In this document: positions 1 to 10,801 of the stretch, piece by piece
Position numbering within the stretch: position 1 is the first letter of the stretch
How the letters are laid out: every line of letters begins with the position of its first letter
Source: Xiphydria camelus
Taxonomy: Eukaryota > Arthropoda > Insecta > Hymenoptera > Xiphydriidae
Length of the DNA stretch: 64,000 bases
Assembly: GCA_963678675.1 (NCBI GenBank)
Contig: OY783199.1
Location: 6,641,501-6,705,500 of the forward strand
Reading direction: 5' to 3'
Notes under the pieces: generated by a model
Told to the model about the DNA's origin: nothing
What the model saw: the letters and a program-made list of their open reading frames with translations, nothing else
Database searches by the model: none
Position numbers and translations under genes: made by a program

Positions 1-150
1 TTTTATATTAACCATATACGAGTTATATATGGATTATACAAACACTCAAAAATCCAAATGCAGTCCTTATATGGTTAATATAGAAATCGTAGAATATATA
101 ATTCATATTTTACCGAATCCACATATGGACCACATACAAATTTGTAAGGG
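1..150. mobile_element. Family A fold-back element, cut by window edge (A1)
   Basis: AT-rich repeat that matches the right half of the other family A copies (near 11400, 21700, 27580 and 29640). The shared words are CAAACA-TCAAAAAT, AGTCCTTATATGGTTAATA and TAGAAATC, followed by a CCACATATGGA block. The left half lies outside the window and the right terminus is degenerate. It has no coding capacity. Family membership is well supported by four other copies; the exact right end is uncertain. Confidence 0.75.
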
Positions 151-1040
151 AGGTATGCGTTCATAAAAGCACCTGTTATCGGATGGTGTTATCTTTATTG
201 AATTCTTAATCATAAAAACCTTAACGCGCTTCCGCTTCACATCCTTTCCGCACCCTCGCCCTCACAAGACTCCTCTTTTCCAAAAAGTCCGCTCTGTTTC
301 TTCCCCTATTTTCCCTTTCCACTCATCCCTTCGCAGGTCACTTCTACCCTTCCCTGCATCAGCCCACACAATTGCTCGCACACAAATACTCACACCCCTT
401 CTTACTTACATGCTCTTATCTTACAAACTATATAGAGCTTTTTCGTCTGGACGAGATATGCATGTTCGTGCGAAATAATGCAGTGCGTTTATGCGCCTCT
501 AAAAGTAGCGCATGCGATAATCGCCGCGCAAAATGAACGCGAAATAATTGTCTTCGCCTCCGACGATGCACACAACCCTCGCGGTGCAACCCACCTCCGT
601 GTAACGCAACGACGCACCCCGCGCGAGGCCGCCGACCCCCGTCGCCCTGCGCGACTACCCCCGCGGCTACTTTCTTGCGGGTTTCGCACCATTACTCCAG
701 CGGGCTCCGGTGACAGCCGATAATTGGACGTGTCCTTTGGTCCTTCCCTCCCGGGCCGTCCGCCACGCGCGGCCTCGCCTCGCCTCCTCCCGGCGCGCTT
801 CCACCGCGCGCGTCCCACCTTGATGGATGTTGCCCCGCGCGCGGGGAAAAGGCACGCGTCCCTCGCGCGCGGGGTCCGGCCGATTAATCCAATATACTCT
901 TTGGGCTCTCGCGCGTTCGCTTCTCGGCCTTTCGAAGATTAAAGATAAGCTTAGCGGGGCGAGAGATTAAGCTCGGCGACCGAAGGTCAAAGGGGCGAAG
1001 GAAGGGACGAGTAGCGCGGTAACGAGAATTTCCCGGTAAT

Positions 1041-1064
1041 CTCTCTCTCTCTCTCTCTCTCTCT
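1041..1064 (+). repeat. (CT)12 microsatellite
   Basis: Uninterrupted run of twelve CT units, probably polymorphic in length. It sits in the GC-rich block with no gene context. Confidence 0.95.
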
Positions 1065-1873
1065 TTAGCGGCCCGGAGATCGAGTCGCGCAGCGGAGCAC
1101 GAGGCAAAGGGCGAATGGGTATACGGATTCTCGGATTTGGCTCGCGCCCGAAGAAAAGGTGCCGGGCGCCGCTTCGATCAGCGGCGACAGCGCCATTGTC
1201 GCCGTGGATTTCCAATTAAAGCCGGGGTTAGAGCTACGGCGTCGCGAGAGCTGCACCCTCTCCCCCGCCGTCGATGTCCGCTTCCGCCCACCCCTCCAAG
1301 CGCCTCGTCGCGCGACGCATTCGACATTGCGTCGCCTCCGCGCGGACCACCGCGGGGCAGCGCGGCGTTATTTTGTTTTATAATTGAATCCGGTTGTCGC
1401 CGCTGATAGGCGACCGATTGCTTCCGTTTGGCAAACACTAACTTTTAATTATTTTCGCGGCCGGGGAAATTGATTCGGCTAAACAGACCGTGACAATGAG
1501 ATAAACGCGCGGAACGGGTATAGAGGGGCGGAGGGGTGGAGAGGCCGCGAGAGAGGGCCGTTTAAAATCTAACCGCGCAAACATCAGCGGCCGGTGATTG
1601 CTTCGTTTTGTGGAAATACCCCGAGTATGCGCGCGGAAGAGGGGAACGGCGGGAGGGTAGGGGGAGGACGACGGCGCGCGGCGGGTTTTGTGAACGCCGG
1701 CGGGAGAGGGCGCTCTCCGCGGAATTTTGCATCTGAAACGAAAAATCGGGCAGAAAGCTGCGTCGCGGGACGCGCGCTGAATTAATGCGCCCCCGTGGGA
1801 CTCGGCTTTTGCGCAAATATTGAAAGTGCAAATTTGGAAAGAAGTTGCGCTTTTAACGTGGCTGGCCGGGGAT

Positions 1874-1892
1874 GGGGGGGGGGGGGGGGGGG
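1874..1892 (+). repeat. Poly-G run of 19
   Basis: Nineteen consecutive G residues. Similar homopolymers occur as poly-G at 7694 and 58346 and as poly-C at 32450 and 39436. The length is error-prone in any assembly, so a read gap or collapse here is possible. Confidence 0.9.
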
Positions 1893-1990
1893 TGGACTAC
1901 ATTTGGAGAACTGCGGCGGCTCGTTCGAGGATCGTTTGTCCGGTGTGGAAAAAAAAAATGTCGGTATTTAGGATGGGGCGGACGATGCGA

Positions 1991-2479
1991 GTGCACGGAA
2001 AAAAAAATAATTTGTTACTATAACATTATTGGAGTTACTATGACAAAATTTGAGTTAAAATAGTGATAACAGATCGATTTGTTGTGATAGCTAAAAGAAA
2101 GAAAGAAAAACGATAATTTTCATTGCAATCAAAGAAATCTGTCGAACATTTTCATCTCAACAGCAAACTATTTTTGTTACTGTACAGCAAACTATTTTTG
2201 GCGCTATCGGCCAATCATACTGCGTTCTAGGTCGGGGCGTGGTTTAGGCGTTTGAGGCACGATTAATTAATTCTTTTTCTCCAATATAGTTACATATTAT
2301 TAAAAAATACGGTGCTCTCTGGTCTTTATAACACGATAGCTTCATGCAGTGAAATTTTCAAGGAAAAAAAATTTCATGCAAGTTCCTCATTGCACCTACG
2401 CAGAATTCAGTTGCATTGACAAGAATATATTTGCAACTTTGACTTTATAAATCCACCATAAGAATTTTTTTCCGTGCAC
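1991..2479 (+). mobile_element. Family F element with extra internal DNA (F1)
   Basis: The left terminus GTGCACGGAAAAAAA and right terminus TTTTTTTCCGTGCAC are inverted repeats. The left 200 bases (AAAATAGTGATAACAGATCG, then TTTTCATTGCAATCAAAG) match the reverse complement of F2 at 9806-10059. Similarity stops near 2185 after GTTACTGTA and about 270 bases of unrelated sequence follow before the right end, so this copy probably holds a second insertion or a rearrangement. A duplicated CAGCAAACTATTTTTG word marks that junction. Confidence 0.7.
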
Positions 2480-2738
2480 CGAGAGCATTATTTATTTATA
2501 GTTAATAAGTGCTTTTTTGAATATGGCGAAATGAACATTTTGTTCGATCACGTAAATATTCATCAACTCTATTACGATATTTATTTGCCACAATTTGATC
2601 CTTCGAAGCAACTATCTGAATGAGATAAACATTTAAAAAATAAGTAACCATATATTTTCTTGTCTAAACGAAATATTTATTTCACCGTATTTGAAATTAC
2701 ATTTATTCAGTATTAATAAACTAGTTTCTCGGTGTGTA
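2476..2738 (+). mobile_element. Family D MITE (D1)
   Basis: Inverted termini are CACCGAGAG at the left and CTCGGTGTGTA at the right. The interior carries the family words AGTTAATAA, TATGGCGAAAT and, in inverse near the right end, TTTATTTCACCGTATTTGAA. It abuts F1 so closely that the two termini share the bases GTGCAC, suggesting insertion into or beside the F1 end. Other copies are at 6002, 16726 and 18401. Confidence 0.8.
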
Positions 2739-3699
2739 TTTATAAAGTCCGAAAGACGAAGTCGATTTGACGAAGCAGACGGGACGATTTAAATAAACAC
2801 TCGATCAAAGTCCGATTAAATGAATACATCACTCGCGCAATCAACTACACTAAATTATTTGCTCTAAAAAGAAATACACGATCATCGCGCTGCTTCAATC
2901 ATATACGAGTAAAATTTCATTTAGAGAATCCTCATTCCGAGCGTAGCTATCATCGCCCGAATAATCAGCGAAACAATCGCCATTCGACGTGCGCACTCCG
3001 ACCCCATTCAAACCCCACGCATTTCCTCCGCGGCAAAGCGTTCGATTCTATCATTTCGCCCTTCCCGATCCATTCCACACCGAAACATAATAGTCCGCGC
3101 GTACGAGCTCCACGTTTTCTCTCCGATTTTTTCCCCAGCGGAATTTTCCCAGGAAATGCGATCGGAAAACGGGGAAAATCGCGCGCGCGTTGTATTTCGC
3201 CGGTGGACGATTAAAAGTGGGCGATGTTTAGCATGTACGATCACTCCGGGGAGTCGAATCGAACGTATAGCGTCCGGCCGGATGCAATTATCAGACGCGA
3301 GTTCGCCATGCATTAACATAATCGAATCCCGTCCACCCACCGCCACCCCCGGCCCTCTTTGCGCCCTTCCCGCACGCTATACTGTACGGCAAAACCGAGC
3401 GAGCGACGACAGCCATTCCCGTTCGCCCGGCGAACGCAATTATTCATAAGTGTGCAGAGCGTATAACGGTCCACCGATGAAACCTGGCGCGCGCGCTTAT
3501 CGCGATTGGGCCGCAAAAGCCGGCTCCGTGAATTGGATCCAAATAATCCGCGTCGTTAAAGGCGCGCGCCTAGCGCCTCGATGCGATCGCACGAGGGAGA
3601 GAGAAAATCCGAGCGTATATATATATATTTACCATTCATTTATTTCCATTATTTATCATTTTACGAAAAAATCTTTCGAATAAAAGTTACTTGGTGTCA
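2739..3699. other. Unique sequence, no gene seen
   Basis: Moderately GC-rich and CpG-containing, with opposing open frames at 3008-3346 (minus, 112 codons) and 3156-3449 (plus, 97 codons). Frames that overlap on both strands and lack motifs argue against coding. A short (TA)n run lies near 3617. I see no repeat similarity to the rest of the window. Confidence 0.5.
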
Positions 3700-4168
3700 A
3701 AAGAGGGGCGTTTAATATATGTAAGTGATTTTTAATAACATGCGTTATTTACCATATATGAAGGTCACCTCTATTTTTTTAAACGGAATTCGACATTTTC
3801 GTTCTTCTAAAAGTTGTAAAGCTTTTTGAGATGAACAAAAAAAGGTATGAGGTGAAAGGCCCATTCGTTGGACGGTTTGTGAGATGCTACTGCTTAAAGT
3901 ACAAGAGTAAGTTGCGCTGCGTGTGACTAATTCCCCAGACATAACTTTCTCTTAACTCTTGCTCTTGTACTTTGAGCGGCAATATCTCACAAATGATCCA
4001 ACAAATGGGCGCTGTTGGATCTTATATCTTTTTTATCCATCTCGATGAGCTCTACAACTTTTATGAGGACGAAAATGTCGAGTTCCATCTAAGGGTGGTC
4101 TTCATATCTCGTAGACAACACGTGTCATCAAAAGTCATTTAAGCCGTCCATACATGCAATGGCATACT
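3700..4168. mobile_element. Large fold-back element of about 470 bp
   Basis: Two arms of about 190 bases (roughly 3721-3912 and 3957-4150) are inverted copies around a 45-base centre. Matching landmarks are CGACATTTTCGTTCTTCTAA against CGACATTTTCGTCCTCATAA, GTTGTAAAGCTTTTTGAGATG against GTTGTAGAGCTCATCGAGATG, and CTTGTACTTT next to a TTTGTGAGAT word. Identity is roughly 75-80 percent by eye, so it is an old insertion. It has no open frame of note. It is a typical non-autonomous fold-back (MITE-like) element with no other copy in the window. Confidence 0.85.
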
Positions 4169-4470
4169 TGATAGATAGACTTGTTCACGTCGCTTGTACA
4201 GGCAAACTGGAGTGTGTATGTGACAAAAAACTTGCAGATATCCCTACCTGTAGAGGCGACCGAAAAAGAATCAAAAATTTATTTTTTTTTACCTGAACAG
4301 GTACACCTTATCGGGTACACCGTTGCGTGTATATGGCCGGCTTTATATATATATCATTCGTCCCCCTCGATACAAAAATAACTTTGATTCGAACAATTTT
4401 TTCATAAAATTACAAACAACGGAAATAAATGGATGTGGTCCTCAATAAACTTACACCCTGTATATGCGAG
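4169..4470. mobile_element. Possible degraded element ending in CACCCTGTATA
   Basis: The right side ends with CACCCTGTATA at 4454-4464, the same terminus as element N at 59201-59214. The interior is AT-rich with a short reading frame of 66 codons and no recognised domain. No matching inverted terminus can be placed confidently on the left, so this could be half an element or a chance match. Confidence 0.3.
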
Positions 4471-4857
4471 TCCGACGCGAAAGCGTTGGGGTAATCGGGG
4501 GATGACGCGCGCAAAGACCATTATTGAAACGAGTAACGATCCTCGCGCGCACCGGGAACGGAGAGAGGGCCTCGACTTTACACCTCCGCGGTTTAAGAGA
4601 AAGGAGATATTCATGCGAGGGACGCGTGAGAGGGTACGGCGCGCGCGTCGCGTCGCGAGGCGGAATAACGTTACCTGCGTCGTATTCTCCGGGATATATA
4701 TATGCCGCGCACACACACACTGCGGTGTAAAGCGCGTCTGGAAAGGGGGATGGCATCCCTCTTTCACGCGGTGGAAACATCGCGGTTTTCCACGTTTTAT
4801 TTGAGGATTTGCCACAGCAAAGCATACAGATCAGGCCGAAAGTATTCGTAGCAAATA
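4471..4857. other. CpG-rich unique block
   Basis: Open frames of 123-137 codons overlap on both strands (4402-4815 and 4451-4825 minus, 4433-4804 plus). Such mutual openness is a product of low stop-codon density in GC-rich sequence. No domain is seen. Confidence 0.5.
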
Positions 4858-5300
4858 CACTAAAACAAAACTAAATGTTCCAACCGAATTGTTTGGATTG
4901 AAGGGTAAATTTCGTGAAACTAACTGTTGTGTATTTTGTTAGGCTGTATATAAATGGAATAACTAAATTTGTATCGTCTCACTCGATAAAATTCTTTTTG
5001 TCGATAGATGAAAATCGATTCGATTTCACTACTTTGTTAAAATCAATCCAAGTTGGTTTGTTTCAACCAAAGTGTTCGTCGGACAAACGGTGAAAGTATT
5101 GTGTTAACTACACCGAGAAAAAAGTCGTTTAAATCAACTAAATTTTGAGGTTATGGGCGTTCAACTAAATATATAGTTACTTTAACAAATATTTAGTTAA
5201 AGCTGCTAAGTAGCTATAATACGTTAGTTACCTCAACTAAATTTTAGTTACTTAAGCTACATATTTCTTGAGATAACTGTATATTTAGTTGTCCGCTCGA
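4858..5300 (+). mobile_element. Family V composite repeat (V1)
   Basis: Matches the reverse complement of 56403-56752 across two parts joined at a TACACCGAGAAAAAA terminus (5109). Left of the junction the shared words are TCTCACTCGATAAAATT and AATCAATCCAAGTTGGTTTG; right of it ACTAAATTTTGAGGTTA and CAAATATTTAGTTAAAGC. Because both sides of a transposon terminus are shared with a distant copy, the pair was probably already joined before it was copied. The right end is truncated. Confidence 0.75.
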
Positions 5301-6001
5301 GTGATTGTGATTTAGAAACTTTTGTTTTCAGTGTATTCGAGTCAGTACGGAGCTCGATACGTGCGGGAGCCGCGCGATTTCGATTTTCTCGCCGCGAGAA
5401 AATTGGACGCAATTACGCAGCATCACGCACCTTGCCCATGCGAGGCGTGCAGTGCGCGAGCGGAGGAGAGACGATAAGTATAGGTCTGCTCTCCGAAGTG
5501 GAACAAAGACTCGCGTCGTACTTCCGTGAATTCTCTCTACTCCTCTCTCGAGACGTCCGCCGTTCCGATTCAATATTCAAGTATCCATCCGCTCGCGCGT
5601 ACGTGCTACCGTCACGCGATGTTCGACCAAACGATCGAGCACACGCTGCGTACGATCCTTCCGGGAATTGCGGCTGGAAGAGCACCGGCGTGTGTGGATG
5701 AAAAAAAAAGAGAAGAAAACTGGGAGAAGTTGCCAAAATCCTGCGGGGAATTACTTTTCCCCCTTCGTGGAAACGCGTCGCACGGCTGCTTCGCGGATGG
5801 GGAGGGAAACGGCGCGTTTTCGTCGGGAGAGCGCGATAGTCCGTACAGCGGGAGCCGCGTCGTGAGAAGCGCCGGAGAAATCCCGAAGGAGATTTCTTCT
5901 CGTGGCTCTTCGATGAAAAACTGAAGTCGAAGAGGCGGTTCTTTTTCCTCTTTTTTTAGTTTCTTTCGTCGCATCCGATACGAACTCATCGTGAAAGCAT
6001 G
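5301..6001. other. CpG-rich unique block
   Basis: Carries frames of up to 132 codons (5526-5924 plus, 5612-5989 minus) overlapping on both strands. No motif, signal peptide or membrane segment stands out. A short poly-A and purine stretch lies near 5700. Confidence 0.5.
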
Positions 6002-6373
6002 TACATTGAGAGAGCAGTTTATTTATAGTTAATAAACACTTGATTATGGCGAAAGAAGTATTTTGTTGGGCTAAGCAAATATTTATTAACTATCACCTGG
6101 TTTTCGTGTTCGAATGGAATGAGCCTTCTGCATTGAGAGAACAATTTATTGATCGTTAAAAATGTAATCTGAAATATGATATAATACATATTTTTCTTAG
6201 GATAAAATATTATTAAAATGTTTGTTTCATTCTAACGGTTGCCTCGAAGAATTTAATTGCATCAAATAAATATCGCAATAATTAATGAATATTTGCCTGG
6301 TCCAACAAAATGTTTATTTTGCAGTATTCGAACAAACCGTATTTATTCACAAATAAACTACTTTCTCAGTGTA
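6002..6373 (+). mobile_element. Family D element with internal duplicate end (D2)
   Basis: Starts TACATTGAGAGAGCAGTTTA and ends CTTTCTCAGTGTA. The interior has the family words GTTAATAAACA, TATGGCGAAA and TTATTTTGCAGTATTCGAACAA. A second left terminus, CATTGAGAGAACAATTTATT, occurs at 6132, so the element is about 110 bases longer than D3 and seems to hold a partial second D copy. It lies in an AT-rich cluster. Confidence 0.8.
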
Positions 6374-7080
6374 ATTATATTGAGAGGAAAAGAAGAGATG
6401 GCTTTAAATATATACATATGTGTTAATTGAATATTTTGAATAGCACATTATTTATTTGATTCGAACAAATATGTCGATCAAATGGAAATACAATTCGATT
6501 CGATCAATAATATTTAGAGGAATCTAATCTATATTCACTCGAATCCTGTAAATATGATATCAGGAATATTCAATTATCTTGTTTATTTGAATTAAACACG
6601 TTTCTTTCTCAGAGTAGTTGTTCTTTATGCCCCGTTTCACTTCAAGTAATTGATCTCATCTCACACTGAGAGAAAAATGGATAGTAAAATCAACCATTAT
6701 CGCAAGATTGAATTTTCTTGGTTGCTAGTAGCATATTTATGTTGAAATGAATCACAAATGCAGTCAAAACAACTTTTGTTGCATGTTCATAGTAACAATG
6801 AGGTTGTGGTTTACGACAGCCATGCACCGTAGTTGAATTAACTACAAAAGTAGATTAATAATATTATTGCATATCAGTGTCACCTACATAAAAAAAAAAG
6901 TTAGGAACATTTATCGACCATGCTGCAAGTTGACCTGGTTGCAGCAATCTTGATCTTTCGTTACTATAACCAGAATCTCACTGCTTAGAAGAACTGTAGT
7001 ATTATAGTTATGTCAAAATCGACGGCTATTTCTAGTCGAATTACGCTTCTTTTAACCAGACTCTTTTCTAAGTACACTTA
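6374..7080. mobile_element. AT-rich repeat debris with a CACTGAGAGAAAAA end at 6664
   Basis: The stretch to 6610 contains D-like words and a CTCAGAGTAG end. At 6664 a fresh terminus CACACTGAGAGAAAAATGG begins sequence without a close partner in the window. A possible inverted end lies near 7060 (CTTTTCTAAGTACAC), but the terminal match is weak. I treat the whole as transposon-derived DNA with uncertain limits. Confidence 0.4.
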
Positions 7081-8104
7081 AAACGGGAGAAAGTTACATC
7101 ACCAGATGATAAGACCTCCCCCGCCGAGGCGCGATATCACAAGGCATGGACCGAGGACAGAAGCGCGTTGCTATACCCACGAGGTTTGCTACTGAATGCT
7201 AATGCACCGGTCTCGGATGCTACGACGTAGCGAGCAGCTGTCGCGAATCTCAGAATTCGATGTCGACGCGCCGGATGGAGCTGCGATTCGCGCGATCGTC
7301 CTTCCCCGCGAAGCGGAAACGCGGGATGTGGCATTTCCGATCTCATGACGCGCCGTGCAAGAAGTGGAGCTGTCGAAGGAGGAGGACGCGGGAGAGAGGA
7401 TGACAGGGAGGGAAGGTGGAGGCGTCGATGAGTATTCGACCCGGTTGGAATTAACTCGGCATCGTAAAGCGATAGTATACGGACTTAATGGGCCCGTAAA
7501 GGCAATCACGGTCGCGTGTCTAAAGTGACGAGGGACATCCGTCGTGCCGCGCTCCACCCACGCGACCGAGAGCAGTCGAGATTTATTGCGGCATAACGCA
7601 CGGTCGGACCGCGCGCTGTTATTATAATATCTTGACACGGTGGGTTATATGCTCGCGTATTATGATAAGTGCTCGTGCGTGGGCAGGTGGCGAGGGGGGG
7701 GGGGAGATAGAGCGAGAGAGGGAAAGAGATTATCCAAAGCGTGGCAGAGGAGATTATGTCCGCTCGTCTCGTGTGTGCGTTTCTAGTGGAGCGAGCAGTT
7801 AATGCGCCTAAAAGAGAGTTTCAGTCCAGCTGTATGATTGTTCTCTTTTTTTTTCTGCGAGGATTGGCTCATTTTTAATACGGAATTGGATCCGTGTAAA
7901 GATTTCGTGAGACGGATTTTAGTTCACTCTCCAAATATTAATGGAAAGATATGTGATTACGAGGTAAAGGGAAGATAAATTACGAAATTACATTACGAAA
8001 ATAAATGTACTCGTGTCGATTATACATGTTATTGTTAATAGTCCTGAGAATGCATTTATTCGATTCGAATGAATATCGATTAGATGTGCCTATGTCAATA
8101 TTTT
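7081..8104. other. Unique sequence, no gene seen
   Basis: GC-rich from 7110 to 7820, with open frames of 69 and 149 codons on the minus strand and no visible domain. An 11-base poly-G run lies at 7694. From 7850 onward the sequence becomes AT-rich. Confidence 0.5.
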
Positions 8105-8372
8105 TGATTCAACTGAGTTTTATTTGGATCAAATCGCAATTAGCTTGAAAACGTCCATTTTTATAGAGCAAATTTTATCTCAGTGTGTGTGAATCAATTA
8201 TTTCAATTAAAATTCTGAATAAAATAATTACTTAATTCAATATATCAGGTATTATTGATTCAATTGAATTTTATTTGCTCAAATCGCATTAATTTGAATC
8301 GAATAGACGTGCTATCCAGAAACACGTTTATTTTTATCGAGCAAATTTTCACCTCGGTATGTGAATCTGCGA
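8105..8372 (+). repeat. Diverged tandem duplication of about 155 bp
   Basis: Two successive blocks share the order of words: GATTCAACTGAGTTTTATTT then TAGAGCAAATTTTATCTCAG at 8105-8192, and GATTCAATTGAATTTTATTT then CGAGCAAATTTTCACCTCGG at 8258-8356. Each block ends with a (C/T)CAGTG- or CTCGGTATGTG-type terminus, so these look like two head-to-tail relics of a MITE right end rather than a satellite. Confidence 0.65.
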
Positions 8373-9681
8373 TTTAAATTAAAATTCTCTCTGAACGAAA
8401 TGATCACCTCACCAGTAGTTTCATCGTAATACCCCGAACCAATGAAAGGAACCTTTCTTTTTCGCCGTCTCACGTATCCCCGTAGCCACGTATACCCAGG
8501 TGCCCTTGCGGTGTCCCCATAGCGACTCCACAGGCTGTACATATACCCTACTAAACCCAGGATCACAAGGAAAAACCGTGTCGAGCTCCGAGGACGACCC
8601 TTCCGGGTACAGTTTAATGGGGGGATGTTCGCTCTTACGCGTGATAAGATAAAGGTGGATCGGTTCGTAACTACCGCGGACGTCTCTTCCTCCTCGTTCG
8701 CTCTCGAACTGCCGCCGTTGGATACCGGATCGTTAAAAGGTTCGAACACGCGGCCTCGGCGCGGTTTCCCGTCGGCTGTGCGGCTCGCTCTATCGCCTGC
8801 ACTTTTTTTTCGCACCTGGTAATGACCGCGTCGTCGTTCGTGTGTCATCAGCCGCACGGTAAAGGCAATGAAGACGAATAGCTGTGCGCATAGGTGGCCG
8901 CGCGACCGGCGCGGTCGGCCCCTTTGTCTCCGGATACGGTGAAGTGTCGATAAATATAGGGGTGGAGCGAGAGTTATGCTCGGGAATTGCTTGTTGCAAT
9001 TCATTCTTGCGCCAGCTGCGATTGCTCATGCATTCGTAACGAATGGACTCTAGGTACCTACACGAACAAAGTAGTTGCTCAATTTCGATCGAAAAATTCT
9101 TACTGCAGTTTCCCCGGTTTAAATCATTCATTTTGTCTGACTTTTTTTGATTTGCGAGATGTGAAAACCACTGAATACTGTAGTAATGTATTTTAAAAAA
9201 TACTTATGTCTTTGCCCTAATCGGATTGTTTCATAGTTCAAAACTATAATCGGGGAGGAGGGATAAAATTGAGACGTCAAAAATATTACACGTATAGGTA
9301 TGCTGAATGACACTGAAATCAATTGATATGTTATCAGATCACTTATGCAACAATTTAGAAAGATATGAATACGTTTTCTCTGTATTTAAAGAGCTTATCA
9401 CTCAGGACAAGCTCAATATGATATAGTAATTTTAATTAAAGTTGCTGCACAAATTTAATATAAGATAACTGAAGAAAGAAGCCTCCGAAAACCCCTTGGG
9501 CTTATCAAAAATTTCTTAACATTTTCCAGTTTTCCAGTTTTTCTAGTTACCACGTATGTAGTAGTACCTATAATAAGTTTTTGAATAATTCATCCGATCG
9601 ACGAGTACGTCGATTATATTTTTTCACTTTCGCCTATTCCTTTGTGGAACACTCAACTCAAATTTACGAACAGAAGCAAAT
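8373..9681. other. Unique region with a long but unrecognised minus-strand frame
   Basis: A minus-strand frame of 230 codons (8312-9004) is one of the longest in the window. It contains a hydrophobic stretch (RFFLVILGLVGYMYSLW) and an acidic EEEE patch but no known domain. Its C-terminal 20 codons run into the tandem repeat at 8312-8372, which argues against an intact gene. On the plus strand 8625-8822 is also open. From 9100 the sequence is AT-rich with no clear feature. Confidence 0.35.
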
Positions 9682-9758
9682 CGAGTGCTACACGGCAGGA
9701 CCTCGTAAGTGCAAATCACTGAAATGTAGTGTTACGAGGTCCTGCCGTGTAGTACTCG
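9682..9758. repeat. Near-perfect 27-bp stem hairpin
   Basis: Arms at 9682-9708 and 9732-9758 pair over 27 positions with a single mismatch around a 23-base spacer. The arm core is CTACACGGCAGGACCTCGTA. The overall size of 77 nt is that of a microRNA precursor, but the near-perfect pairing is more like a recent fold-back insertion or a small siRNA hairpin. Neighbouring AT-rich DNA shows no gene. Transcription cannot be judged from sequence. Confidence 0.8.
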
Positions 9759-9805
9759 AAATGTACTTTTAGATTGCAACTCCGTTGTGCAGATAGGCAT
9801 TACAT

Positions 9806-10059
9806 CACATGGAAAAAACTAAATTTGTTTTAGTAACAAAATCGAAAATCAGGTATTATCTGAAGCAGTATTTTTTGTTACGGTAATAAAAATGGTTTGC
9901 CGTTAGGATGAAAATGTTTGAATCGTCTTCTTGGTTACAATGAAAATCAAAGCTTTTCCTTTTTTTTCTCGTCGCCATAACATATCGATCCGTTATCACT
10001 ATTTTATCTCAAATATTTGTCATGATAACTTAACTTAAAATAAATTGTTTTCCGTGCAC
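9806..10059 (-). mobile_element. Family F MITE (F2)
   Basis: Inverted termini are CACATGGAAAAAACTAAATT and TTGTTTTCCGTGCAC. The reverse complement matches the left part of F1 through AAAATAGTGATAACGGATCG and TTTTCATTGTAACCAAGAAG. At about 254 bp this is probably the unit length of family F, which shows that F1 carries extra DNA. Confidence 0.8.
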
Positions 10060-10801
10060 GATTTTCTTTTAGTACAGATGCTATAATTAGGATCCTCGGC
10101 AAGGACGCGGATCCAGAGTCCAAGGTCGTCACGGAAAACCAACCAAACTTTCAACCCATCGATTCGCAGCTCGAGAGGCCCGCAGCCCCCATTAAATAAT
10201 CGTTCGCCAAGGCGACGGAAAAGGGGAAATCGCGGTAATCCAACCGTCGCATTTCATCGTCACTTTTATCGTCCGCCGAATTACCGACCTCTCGAACGCG
10301 CGACGAAACCCTCCCCGGGTCCCGTTTCGCGCCCCGCGTACGGCTCGATCCTCCACCGACGCGGGTACCGAAGGGGTGAGAGAGTTGAGGGTTCCTCGGC
10401 CCAGTTTTTTCCTCAGCCTCCACCCACCCGCCTCGTATATACATCGGCCATGAATGTTGCAGAGTCGGCCCTTCGAAACCCCACGAGTGGAGGGGTGCGG
10501 GGTGGATGAGACGCGAGCGTCGTAAAAACAGCGACCTCCACGCCGCGGACATTTTAATATTTGATCGCACCGGCGAACGAACGCGCGCGCGCGTGAAGAA
10601 ACGAGCGAAGGGCTGGGACACGCGCGCGGCTCGGCGGTGAGGGGGGGGGAGAGGAAGCGCGGTTAAGAGTCGCGAGGGCTCGCGAGTTTAAATATTCATT
10701 CGCGGAGACGTAAAAACGCTTCCGGCAGGAACGACTCCGGGGGTTGCCGGTAGCGCGGCAGACGGGGCGGTCGTAACGTGGTCGAGAAAATTCTTCGTCC
10801 C
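10060..10801. other. CpG-rich unique block
   Basis: Minus-strand frames of 156 (10151-10621) and 95 codons are Arg/Ser/Pro-rich and lack motifs. An imperfect short poly-G run lies near 10642. There is no repeat similarity and no evidence of a gene. Confidence 0.5.

Larger units (their letters stand above)
151..1990. other. GC-rich unique block without recognisable gene
   Basis: From about 480 the block is CpG-rich. It carries several overlapping open frames of 62-109 codons on both strands (e.g. 489-818 minus, 1137-1406 plus, 1562-1831 minus). Their compositions are Arg/Ala/Pro/Ser-rich, as expected of chance frames in GC-rich DNA, and no family motif is visible. The first 300 bases are C/T-rich single-copy sequence. 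Confidence 0.6.

Noticed and set aside
8730..8760. AAGGTTCGAACAC as a tRNA T-arm
   Set aside because: No matching acceptor, D or anticodon arm upstream and no CCC after TTCGAA.
8312..9004. 230-codon minus-strand frame as a gene
   Set aside because: Its end lies in the tandem repeat at 8312-8372 and no family is recognised; kept only as a note in the region entry.
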